64,000 nucleotides of DNA, taken from positions 9,440,318 through 9,504,317 of the forward strand of contig ML681981.1 in the NCBI GenBank assembly GCA_007922195.1. Reading direction: 5' to 3'. The position numbers were made by a program, and so were the translations under genes. The DNA is from Podocnemis expansa (taxonomy: Eukaryota > Chordata > Testudines > Podocnemididae). Of the stretch, positions 35,127 through 46,410 are shown piece after piece. Under the pieces are notes generated by a model, which did no database searches, was not told the DNA's origin, and saw only the letters and a program-made list of their open reading frames with translations. Numbering within the stretch: position 1 is the first letter of the stretch; the number at the start of each line of letters is the position of its first letter.

Positions 35127-35423
35127 GGGTGTGTCTACACTGTATGTTTAAGTCGATTTAAGGGTCCTTAAGTTGACTTAAGGCAATGTGGAGTTACTAA
35201 GTTTACTTAATAAAGTTGACTTCATGCAGTGGGGCCACTACATTGACTTTATAATGTCGAATTAAGCCAGGGCACCCATTTAAAGTAGACTTTATAAAGT
35301 TGACTTAATGTAGTATAGCCTTACTAAGTCGACTTAATAAGGTCTACTTAAAGTCAACTTTAAGAAGACCTTATTAAGTTGACTTAATAAAGTAGACTTT
35401 GCTTTTATAGTATAGACATACCC
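35127..35423. mobile_element. MITE, TTAAGTCGACTTAA type
   Basis: Ends are GGGTGTGTCTACACTG and AGTATAGACATACCC, with AAT at 35124-35126 and 35424-35426. The interior consists of AAGTTGACTTAATAAAGT, AAGTCGACTTAATAAGG and their inverses. The outer ends match the TTTCGAAA elements, but the palindromic word differs. Confidence 0.85.
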
Positions 35424-37540
35424 AATGACAGTATGGCACATAAGTGTGGGGTTGAATGGAGTGATGCCTGAAGCCAAAGAGCTTGGATCAGATCTGCTTG
35501 GATCCAAGAAAGAGATGTTTAGATGTGGGCCAACCTCAAATATGGCCATTCATGTGGTCATTAACATTCTTTGCTGTGCTCAGTCACACCATCCTAGATA
35601 ACAAATATGCAGGAGCCAGAGTGGATATGCTTAATTTAAAGGGTCAACTTCCATTTCAGTCAATCTCCACTGAATATTTCATCTTTATTTAGCCTAATTC
35701 ACAAATTCTAACATATCTTAGTTCTCACATGCAGTAATTCTCCAAGTGCAAGCTTACACATCAAAAATTGTGACCAGGCTAACAGAACAGTTGATGACAA
35801 ATCCTTTCAGTCATTCTAAAAAGTAATCTAAAGCATCAATAATATTATGGAAATTGTTGGGTTGAGGCCTTTTTTGTTTATACTGCTACAAAAAAGTTCA
35901 GAAATAATGTCTATAGTCATTTAACTATAATTCACTAAGCGGCTCATGTGTGTGCATATGTATATGCATACCATGTACCACAGAAGGTTCAGTGATTAGA
36001 CAAGTATTTTACATTATACTGCACACATATACTTACTTGTGCAGAATACTGACACCCATGGCTTCATATCTTCCCATCAGTTTTCTATTTGTAGTGATGT
36101 CTTCCTGCACACGTTATGGAGGAAAAATTCCCATTTTCAACATGGCACTGGTTTTCCACACCCACTTGTAAGTCAATGGGAGTGTACCATCAGTTCAATA
36201 CCAGCAGGTTCAATAGTAAGCCATTATTTAGAACATATTTGATATAGGGTCATATATAAAGTTGAGTGTTTTTAAAAATAAGCTAAAGAAAGTGACAATC
36301 AGTTGGGCCCCTAAGTTCCTTAGAAGATCTGGAGCTGGAGGCCTGATTTCCAGAACATCTAAGGCCTCTCAGGCTCTTGTGTTAACATGGACTACAGAAG
36401 GTCAACTCCAGATTTTAACCTTTAGAAAGAATTAGGAATGCCTACCTCTCATCTGAGGTCTTCTGGGTTCAGTATGCCCTCTCCTGTCACTCATACAAAA
36501 GAATATGGAAATGACAAACCAAGGTCTGAGCACTTGCATTAAAGATAAGAAAAAGACATGTATCAGTAGAATAACCATAAGAATTATACATTATGACATT
36601 GTCAAAGTGAACAATTTTGCCTTTAACTTACCTCCAGTCCTTACTCATGCAATGGATTCCAAGAGAGCTATGTGTGCGTTTTGAGCTAAGGCACTTGACT
36701 TTATTGAGGATCACCTTCCAGAGGTTTTTTTCCCCCCCTTATATTATTTCATCAGAAAGTATAAAATAAAGCTCTGTATTTGGATTTTCAAATCTATAGC
36801 TTAAATTCATCTTATATCTATTTGAATAGCCTATTTGCATTTGGCCAACTAGTTACATTAACAGAGTAAATTGAGGGATTATTTTTGTTAGAAGTACAAG
36901 GTAACCCCTTTGGGTAATATAACTTTAATTTAATTTTTGCAACAATTCACAGTAAATGTACTCTTTGAAAGTGGTCTTCAGGTCAAAGTGACTTTATTTG
37001 AAGTGCAAAAACCAATAATGGGATCTGCTTCACATTGATGTGCTAATAGTAATGGGAGTTAGACATGGAAATCCCCCATGCATTCATGAAAGAATAGACT
37101 GAAAAGCCATCTTATATATATGTTTATAATTTGCATAATACCGTATCAGTGAAAAATTCATAAAACAAAACTTGATTTTGAATACATCATAAGTGGAAGC
37201 AGTTGTAATCTGGCACAGGGGAAAGGATTTCAGCACATTGCATGACGAATTAGTAACAGTACTTGTATGAGGCCTATCTCACACAGAGAAGTGACCACCT
37301 CTAGGTTCCTGAGTAACTTACTGCAATGGATACTCTAAATACTGTACATGAAATTTATGGAAGAAATTTTAGAGATACGATATGAAGGCTAGAGCACAGA
37401 TAGGTAAGCCTCTGCTGGTATTAAGATCAGAGGTGAGAATATAAACTCGGGTGTTTAAGGCAGAAAATAAAACTAGGCTGATTTTTATATGTGCTGGGAA
37501 TTAAAGGGGAAAGGTTCTAGCTTGAGATCACTTCAGATAT
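35424..37540. other. Intergenic sequence, nothing recognised
   Basis: AT-rich downstream flank. No open frame with family features and no clear repeat. Confidence 0.45.
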
Positions 37541-37670
37541 TTTGATTGCATGTCTGTCTGTCCATCCGTTGTTAGTCCTTTTGAGGGCAGGGGCTGTCTC
37601 TTATGTACTTGGAAAGTACCTACTGTATGGTGCCACTGCACTTCACTTGAATAAATAATAAGAGACATCA
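37541..37670. repeat. Old amniote interspersed repeat fragment
   Basis: TTTTGAGGGCAGGGGCTGTC, TACTTGGAAAGTACCTACTG and TTGAATAAATAATAAGAG follow a repeat pattern common in reptiles and mammals. The family name is uncertain. Confidence 0.4.
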
Positions 37671-38699
37671 AAAGTGCAAAAGTTTACAAAATGGTAGCAC
37701 AGCTACTTGCCATAAACATTAATACGGGAGATTTCCCACTGTTTTTTATGAGAGCTGACCATGAGTATCTTATGTATTTAGTGCAATAAATGGTACTATC
37801 CACACAAGTACACTTTAAAGAATATTGAGCTAGAGTTCCTTTCCTCTGATTTATCAAGCTCCCTCAGATTGCTTAATCACGTACATTAGATGTACATCTT
37901 TGATGTTAACAAAGTCCCATTCCTGTATACTATTCAATATCCTCTGCTAGGTCATTTTTATATTTCATCATAACAATGAATTTCCCTGTGCACGTCAACA
38001 TTTGGTATATTACTCTTTTTCGATTAGTTTTTCATATTATCAGGCTTGTTGTTGTCTTCTAGCCAACATTCACTGGAAAGTTAAGGAATACATAATAAAG
38101 TCCAGTCACTAGTATAGCAGATGTGTTCTGCAACGTGTACCTGGAATATTTAGCAGAATGCAGAAAGGTAATATTACAAAGGAAGGAGTCTTAGAACAGA
38201 CTTACATTATGTCTCTAATAAACCAAGAGTGCATTTGCAGTCAATGTGGAGGAGATTTGTTTTCAAGTGTGACTTAATGCAACTGCATCTGTTGCCCAAA
38301 TCCACTTCTGGATGTTCAAAGTAGCATAAATTATAAGTGTATATCCTAGGGATCTGTTTACATAGGAGTTGGTTTGAGTGCCCATATGCAGCATTCTGCT
38401 GTCAAGTTAGAGCCTATGTGTATTCAGAACTAGTGCTGGATGGAAAATTGTTGATGAAATGTCTTTTTACTGGGAAATGCCAATTAGTCAAAGCCTTCTC
38501 CAATTCATGATGGTATTTCTGTTCAGAAAGACACTGACAGCCCAGAATAGCCGATAGCTGATTCACAGCATGTGCTGAACCTTGATTTCCCACATCCCAG
38601 CTGAGTGCCTATGGAATGAATCACTAACACTCCCTTTATGTCACCCAATGAATATTTAATTATTTATACAAAGTGGAAAAGCTACAACAGGAGAGATTT

Positions 38700-38870
38700 A
38701 AAGAGCTAGCCCTTGAATAGCCTGGTGTCTAGGACATGCCTGGGGACATAAAAGATGCAGATTCATGTGCCTTCTCTGCCTGATTCAGAGTAGGAACTTG
38801 AACCTCCCAGCATCTCAGGTGTGGGCCCTAACCACTAGGGTACTGGAACTTCTAGAGTGAGTCACTCTCT
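38700..38870 (-). mobile_element. tRNA-derived SINE
   Basis: On the minus strand the copy reads CCCTAGTGGTTAGGGCCC, with a good RNA polymerase III A box near 38826-38840. It is followed by GGGAGGTTCAAGTTCC, a B box near 38794-38808, about 30 bases apart. This is the layout of a tRNA gene. The tail extends toward 38700. A shorter, worn piece of the same kind may lie at 38585-38615. Confidence 0.75.
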
Positions 38871-39180
38871 CAATCTGTTTTTTCCCTGGAAACACATTTC
38901 ATTTTTTTCTGATGCAAAAAGAAAAGAAATTTAGAAACTTCAAAATCTTTTATGAAAGAGAATTGTTGGGCTAGCTCTATTCAAGACACAAATATCTTGA
39001 ACATCTCACTCATCTTTGTTCTTCTGTACACTGTTCCCAGGAATTGTCATGACATCATCAAACTGGGGGAAAAGCAGGCCAAACAACCAAAGAACAACTG
39101 GACTAAAAAACTTGAACAAGCAATCAAAAAAGCCACACACTTAGGGAAAGATACGTTATACAAACCGAAAAGGATAACAA

Positions 39181-39203
39181 GAAACAAAACAAAACAAAAC
39201 AAA
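39181..39203. repeat. (AAAAC)n simple repeat
   Basis: Four to five AAAAC units in an A-rich stretch. Confidence 0.8.
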
Positions 39204-39638
39204 AATGCCCAGAACCATCCCTTGAATGCTGAAGCTGGGAGAACTAGAATAACGGTGAAGATAGCAATCCCAGGTGACCAGTGAACTATTATTGGTACAG
39301 TTCACGTTATGCAGCAGTAGATGGAGCTAATTAACTACTCTGCAAGATTGGGTGAGCAGATGTAAATGTCAAATCCTAGTTACGGATGACTGTAGGGGAT
39401 GCTCGTTACAAACTGACATCTGTATATGACAACTAGGTCATTCTGCAATGACAGATTAATTAAGAGCAAACATTGTCAGGTGGACTGTTGGTGGCTCTTG
39501 TTTTCTGCTCCAGAGTTTAGACATTTTGGTCCTCCTTACAAATCCAGATAATTCTACCTAGCTATGAGTTGTTTAAACTACCTATATTCTCACCACTATG
39601 GGCCTTGGTATAAACTGACATCATAATCATATCTCCTC

Positions 39639-40526
39639 GGGTGTGTTCACACAGGGCTTTCATTTCGAAACAATACTAGTTGTTTCGAAATAAAAGTCCC
39701 TATGTCCAAACGACGTTTTCTTCTTTCAAAAGGAGGTAGCTCCTCGTTTTGAAACAAGAGCCTCCTTTCAAAACACCTTAAACCCACTTTGCTTTCAAAA
39801 GGAGGATTATTTCGAAAACAGTGGTTTTGAAATAAGCCGTTTGGACATATTATTTCAAAACAAAGAGTGTTTCGAAATAACAAGGACCTTCCCCCCAGGG
39901 TGCATAGCACCCTGGGGAGAAGGTCTCACCCCCCCAGCACCCTGGCCAGCGATCAGCACCCTGGCCAGGGTGCTGAGTGGGGTGCAGGGGGCCGGAGGGT
40001 GCCCCAGCCGGCTTCTCCCCACTTCCCCTTGCTGGGAGCAGGGGGGGAATGGGAACCTCAGCCCCCTTTGCCCCCCTACCCTCAACAAGGGGAAGGGGGG
40101 AAGCCAGCTGGGGCTGCCCCCAAGCCTGGGGCACCCCACCCCCAGGCTTCCTCCACCCCCCCCCGCGGCCGCTGCCCGGCATGGGGGGCTTCCTCCGCCC
40201 CCCTGCAGCCTCTGCCTGGCACGGGGATCTTCCTCTGCCCCCCCCACGGCCCCTGCCTGGCACGGGGGGCTTCCTCCACCCCCCCTCGCCCCTGGCCGGA
40301 GCTACAGGGGGCAGGGGAATCCCAGGGGTGGGGCTTCCCTGGCCCAGCACAGGGCCTCCCTCCCCCTCCCCTCTGCTATTTCGAAATAGCATGTCACAAT
40401 GGACATGCTATTTCGATTCCCTCCTTTTCCCTTATTTCAAAAAAAATTTTTTTTGTTATTTCAAAATAAGGCTTTATTTCGAAACAGGCTTGTTTCAAAA
40501 CAAGCACTTGTGTGTGAACATGGCCC
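39639..40526. mobile_element. Long TTTCGAAA-type element with GC-rich core
   Basis: The outer shells (39639-39890 and 40376-40526) are built of TTATTTCGAAATAA and TTTCAAAACA words. Ends are GGGTGTGTTCACAC and GTGTGTGAACATGGCCC. Between them lies a 485-bp block rich in C on the plus strand. It includes CAGGGTGCATAGCACCCTGG (39896-39915) and repeats of CCTCC-GCCCCC-TGCCTGGCACGGGG. Frames of up to 233 codons cross the core on both strands. They are proline- and glycine-rich, an expected by-product of the composition. No exact target duplication is visible. Confidence 0.75.
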
Positions 40527-41502
40527 TAGCAATTTACAGACTTGAACATGGCATTTTCTTTCTCACTATAACTCTGACCATAGCTAATTCTTCCCACAGG
40601 CTGTTAATATGCCTTCAGTATTATACCATTTCAAATTCAGTTGGCCCTGCACTACAGGAATATTCATTTTCTCTATAAAGATTTAATAATCCTAAATAAA
40701 CTTTTTCAAGTAGTGTAATTTATTGCAGCATCACTAGCAATTGACACTACTGGGATCAGCATAAAAGACAACACAAATCTTTTGACAAAAAGTGTTTCCT
40801 TGCAAAAAGAGTTTGTTGAAACGGGAGCCTGAACAGCAGGATTCTGTTGGGCTGATTAAACAACTCACTGCATGAACAAATTATCCCAACCTGGCTGATG
40901 AACACTAGAATGAATTTTGCACAACTGTAAATGCTTCCATGAATTGACATTATCTCCCATCACAATTGCCATCAGCAAAGACATGAAAGAATGGGTATGC
41001 CAGTTTTTACAAGGAAAGAGTACCAATACTTTTGATTCTTGTATCTGATTCAAGAGATTCTCTTCTCCATCTGATCAGTCCTGCATTGCTGAATAGACTT
41101 GATACTGATTTGAAAGACCCTGTAAGGGATTTGACATTGCCTGTGTTTATAATTAAAAAACAAGTTCCATTTTAAAAAAATTGCCAAATTCAACTTTTCA
41201 TCCATTTCCCCCTTGAGTCATTCCTCCTCAACTCCAACTTTATTGAGTATCTTTCCTAGCTGTAGACGGAAGTGAGTGCAGTCTATCTGTTGGTATTTGA
41301 ATTTTTGGAAGAGAATCTCCTCCTATGGTCTGGATTATGGACTGAAGGGGTCTATTATCCCCATCTTTATCAAAGGTAGTCAAAATCTCAGGAAAAAACC
41401 CTAAGATTTTAGCAGCATCAAGCACAAACCATAGAGCCCTGATTCAATACCAAGTCCTACTCTCAAATGAAATGTAATCCAGATTCATCCTTTCAGCCTA
41501 TT
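40527..41502. other. Intergenic sequence, nothing recognised
   Basis: AT-rich flank without clear genes or repeats. Confidence 0.45.
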
Positions 41503-41690
41503 CAGGGGTGGCCAAATTTATGGAACTCAAGAGCCACATAAGTTGATTATTAAACCTTCAAGAGCCACACTGAGGCATATAGTCACATACTTTTACCTAC
41601 TAAAATGATTTGCTGACATTCTTCCGCGAGCCACATTTTTTCATTCAAGTGCCAAATGTGGCTCCCGAGCCACAGTTTGGCCTGGCCTAT
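41503..41690. mobile_element. hAT-like short DNA element (GAGCCAC type)
   Basis: The left end AGGGGTGGCCAAA and right end TTTGGCCTGGCCTAT are inverted copies. GAGCCACA and its inverse recur inside, for example AATGTGGCTCCCGAGCCACA. Confidence 0.55.
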
Positions 41691-42177
41691 ACTCATCCAT
41701 AATGGTATTTTAAAATAATTGGTATTCATAGTGATATTGCTTCCTTTGAAGGGTGATGCCTGAATCTGAATTCTAAACAGGACTCCGAAGCATGAAGTCC
41801 AGTATGACATTGTCTGTCTTTAGAAAGGCCAGAACACTAGATGACAGAGCACTGACCTCTAGCTTGAGGTCAGCAATATTGATGCTTACACCAGTTGGAG
41901 GGGGAAAAAAGAGGAAGAGACAGAAAAAAAATGAGCACATGAGATTTATTTATAGCCAGAAACACACACAAATGTCATTTCCTGCACATAGCTCCCAACC
42001 CCCATACACTTGCAATAATATTGCTATTATAATCAGCATTCATTGTGGTTTAGAAATAGCACACTTCCAAGAAAATATGCCAGAGTGAAGATTGCGGATA
42101 CTGTGATCATTGTTTATCATTTTAGATACCTTGGTTCAGACGCGGCCATGTCATGCTTCTCTCCAACACACATTATG

Positions 42178-42535
42178 GATGAGTCTACACTGGCAAGTTA
42201 GTTCAAATTAAGGAACCATCTTAGTTCCTGTCTACCACAGACTTTCACTAATTCGGCTTAAGGAATTCCTTAATCTGAACTAATGAAAGCTTAGCTCAAA
42301 TTAGTAACACCTGCTTTTAGTTCTAACTAAGCAGTTAGTTCAATTCTTAGTTTGAACTAAGGGCTGTGTAGACCAGGATTAAGCCTTAATTCAAACTAAA
42401 TAAATTTGAATTAGGGCAGTTAGTTCAAATTAACAGAATGCACTAATTCAATTTAACATTTAAGTCAAATTAGTGCACTTTGTTAATTCGACTTACTAAG
42501 GTTGGGTTTAGTTCAAATTATTAGCGCACCCATAG
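42178..42535. mobile_element. MITE, TAGTTCAAATTA type
   Basis: It starts GGATGAGTCTACACTGGC. The interior is built of TTAGTTCAAATTA, TTAGTTTGAACTAAG and AATTCGACTTA words. The right end is eroded, so the boundary is approximate. Confidence 0.6.
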
Positions 42536-43498
42536 GCTTGGCTTTGTCAAAATAACTTGGATCATGATAATGATTAAAAAAATACTTCTGATTAAGGGGC
42601 ATTTGGAATAGCCAAAAAAGCATCTTAATGAGAGACTTGCTGTAATGTGGAAGCCCTCACAGAAGGGAGCAGAATGACGGAAGAATAGACAGATCATTAT
42701 TCTGTGTCTGTTTCATCATTCGTGAGTTTCCTTTTGTAAAAGTAGCAGCTCAAATAATATTCCCCAGATACCTTTTTGGGCGGCCTCATCAAAAGAGAGT
42801 CTCAGATATCTGCTGCCCTGCAACTTTTTTCCCATCATTTTAAAATAAATCTTGTGTCTTAGTGTGCAATGTAACTGCTCTAAAGACTTGCAAATTTGAA
42901 ATCATGCTATCAAATCTACAGCTTTATAGGGTATGTTTTATTTGACTGCTCACCATTCACACACTATGCTCTCCCTTGTCATGGTAATCAAACAGGAGCA
43001 CACACAGCACTTTCAGCTCAGTGCAATGAGGCCATTCCTATATCCATGGACAGAAACTGGGAATATGTCAACACTGCAGCTGGGATTCCCCAGACACTTA
43101 GGTCTCCTTGAGCAAGCACACTAAAAATACCAGTGTGAATTTTGAGGTAGACCTGGCAACTTTGCTAGCATCCTGAGTCCAATGGGGCCTGACCCTGGAT
43201 CTGAGCTCAGGTGGTTAGCCTAAGCCACCACTCTGGCTGCAGTGTCCACATGACTGCTATTCACAACTAGTTCAAACCCAGCTAGCGGAAGTCTGTCTAC
43301 CCACACAGGAATTGCACCTCTCAGCTGCATTGTAGATATACTCTGACTGACTTTTTCCATACCTTGTTCTAATGGAGTGTCATCTGCTTGGGTGCTTTGG
43401 CAAAGGTGTCCTCTGTGGATGCCAATATATTTCTTTTAATCTCTACATTTGTATTTGTGTAAGTTCTCACAGCATCTGCCCCCACTGAAGGCACACAG
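42536..43498. other. Intergenic sequence, possible worn DNA-element piece
   Basis: The stretch 43160-43340 (GAGCTCAGGTGGTTAGCC, AACTAGTTCAAACCCAGC) looks like an old GC-richer repeat. Nothing else recognised. Confidence 0.35.
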
Positions 43499-43861
43499 GT
43501 TATATCTACATCACAAAGCTTAGTTTGGACTTTCTTAGTCTGAACTAAGCAGTTCCCGGTTAGTTTGAACTAGTCATGGCTTTTTAGTTTGAACTAGCCG
43601 TGCTGACTAGCTCGAACTAACCATTTAGTTTGAACTAGTCAGCATGGCTAGTTTGAACTTTTTTAGTTTGAACTAAGCCATTAGACCGGGACCACATCAG
43701 CTAGTTTGAACTTAAAGTTCAAACTAAGCATTTAGTCCAGACTAACTATTTGAATTTATTAGTTTGGACTAGGCTTTGCTTAGCACAAACTAAGAAATTG
43801 CTGAGTTGGAACTAGGCACAGCCTAGTGTAGACCTGGACTAATTGGCTAGTGTAGATGTCT
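43499..43861. mobile_element. MITE, TAGTTTGAACTA type
   Basis: Ends are GGTTATATCTACATC and TAGTGTAGATGTC. The interior repeats TTAGTTTGAACTAGTC, CTAGTTTGAACTTAA and related palindromes about a dozen times. The interior word matches the neighbour at 42178 but not the TTTCGAAA copies. Confidence 0.72.
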
Positions 43862-46215
43862 CAAGCTTGACAGCTCTGCATGCTATCATGCCCTCACACA
43901 CACATATTGTCCTTTCAGTATTATCTTAATCAGTTTAGAGAAGATACACAATGAGTTGGAGGAAAACCTCCATCTGAGCTTAGTAATATAAGGCCTATGA
44001 CACACAAACTAATCTATTAACTCTAGTTACCTGATGGCATTATTCATCTTAATGCTCTCTAATTTCCCTAACTTTGTGCTAGGCAATAACTACTGTGATG
44101 GTCTTCAGAGAAATGATTGTCCTTCACCAGCAGGCGACCAGCCTTCTGCAGCTTTGAACTGAGAGAGTGACATGTTGATGGAAAACCAAATTCTACCTTC
44201 AAACAGCTAATCAGATGCTTTCCAAGAAGATGTAGGAGAGAGTATTAAATGGTTACCTGATCCAGAGAGAGATCTCAGGAATACAACCTGGGAAGGGAAG
44301 GTCATGAATGATGCAGCCTTTCATCATGAGTGACTAAGGGGGGGGGAAAAAACCCACAATAAAACAGGGAAACCAAAGAAAATTCTCTTGGTGCCAGAGT
44401 TCTTAACTAGACATAACAGGTTAATATTCTGCAAGAATAATAAGCATCATGACTAATCTCATGTACAGTGAAGGATAAGTGATTGGTAAAAGTGTCATTC
44501 TTCTTTAAATTAAAGACAAAGTTAAATACGGGTTTGTAACTAAAATGAAATTACTGCATTCTCCCTCTAAACATTTCTGTTGTTAATCCTTGTTATGCAG
44601 CAGTTCAGTGAGACTAAGGATTTCGCAATGCTTGCAGTAGAGATTTTAGTCAGAACCTGTAAAATTACCTAGCAATCAGAAGAGGGTGCTGTAAACTTGA
44701 GTGATATTTGAACATTGTTTTGCTCATTCGGGTGTGACTTTGGAGAGGTTTTTTTTAAATCATCAACTGGGATTAATAAAATGTTTATTATGAAACAATT
44801 TAAGGGATTTTTGTTATATTAGATATTTCATTCCTCACACTACACTGTGAAGACAATATCTGATTTGACTACTACAAGTGGATCAATTCTAGTGCTTCTG
44901 TAAATATTAAACCTATCCCCCCCACAATACTCATGCAAGTTATTTTACAATATGTTTGCTCTGATTATACTCACATACTTTTTGCTTGTTTATTTTCCAT
45001 GCACATTCAGTCATGCAATCATATTGGCATGGATATTTGCAGGAAGTAAATTCCAAAGAGCCATCAATAAGTGTTTCTGCAAAACAAATTTTATAGTTGA
45101 ATGAGCAAATATTTATATCCGTATCGACGACATATTTAATCACGAGATGGAAACCATAACATGTGACTTGGAGGACCAATCACTATTAACAAAGACATTA
45201 TCATGATCTCATACGCAACTGATTAATTGAATTGTACAGATAAATAAACCAGATATTAGCTTCATGAAGAGCCAATGCCACAGGTAAATCAATTTTCCTT
45301 TTTTTTTTTAATAGATCTGATTCCTCAAAGGATTTAAGCATTAGTTTAACTTTAAAGAGAACCAATAGTGATCTAAAAATACCAAGTATTTGATAGGTAA
45401 TTTGTTTTAATAAAATAGTTTCAAATACCAATGATAGACACAAATCTATTGAAAGCTCCTATGAGGTATGTAAATAATGCCTTCAAGTTTTTGGAAGTAC
45501 CAATATTCCAGGATGAAGAACGTTCTACTGGCCATGCCAGAACTCATATGCAATAGTAAAGTAGCCTCCAAATTCTCGGCTAGTGCATTGCTGATTTGCA
45601 TGTTTGCAATATTCAGCATAATTGTTTGTGTGCCTGTGCATGCACACATGTGCATGCACAATTTCTTATTTGTGCATACAGACATATCTGGAAACACGTC
45701 TGGTATGCTTTGAAGGAGCCTGTTTTTCTCATTTGCCTGCTATCCCAATAGCAGCCTCTGTTCAGGAAAATAAAAATAGATGTGAATGTGAAGTAGAAGC
45801 ACTGTGAGATGACCTTGGGGCAGCCACTCGGGCCCAGTTCTTCACTGCCTTTCACCAGGTGTAGTCACTAAACCTGTACAAAGCAATTGTGAAGCACTAT
45901 TAAATCAGATTGATAGCACATTCGTATTTTGTAGAAGTGCAAATGACTACACAAGGTGCAAAGAACAGGAGAATCAAACCTCATGCCTTCTATTTGTCTG
46001 CACAGTGCCTTGCACATCCATTTTGTGTGATTAATATGTAAAAATATAGATATAGATGTTTATTATTGCACCTAAGTAAAATACATCAATAATAATAATA
46101 AAGCATAATACAGATCACAAAATACTTGAAGTGGACTGCTACCTTCAACCCTTAGATGGATTTTCTCCTATGCTAATATTCCTCTAACTCAGACTTCACT
46201 TTGGACATCTTTGAG
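43862..46215. other. Intergenic sequence, nothing recognised
   Basis: AT-rich. Short open frames at 44940-45855 overlap on both strands and lack family features. Confidence 0.45.
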
Positions 46216-46410
46216 TAAATCTATGCTGCAAATAAAGACCCATGGCAGTGAGTTTCAGAGCTTGGATCAACCGATTTAGGCTCACACTATGGGGCTAAAA
46301 ATAGCAGTGTCGATGTTCTTTCTTGGCTCTCAGACACCTCCTCCCCTCACCTGCCAGCTTTCAGAGCCCATGCAGGAACATCTACACCGTTATTTTCCAT
46401 CCCATAGTGA
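46216..46410. repeat. Possible worn DNA-element copy
   Basis: CTATGCTGCAAATAAAGACC on the left and GGAACATCTACACCGTTATT on the right are weakly inverted. Between them are GGCTCACACTATGGGGCT and CAGCTTTCAGAGCCCATG. Confidence 0.35.

Noticed and set aside
39841..40678. Overlapping open frames of 130-233 codons on both strands
   Set aside because: They lie in the GC-rich core of a mobile element. Their proline, glycine and alanine repeats follow from base composition and several frames are open at once.
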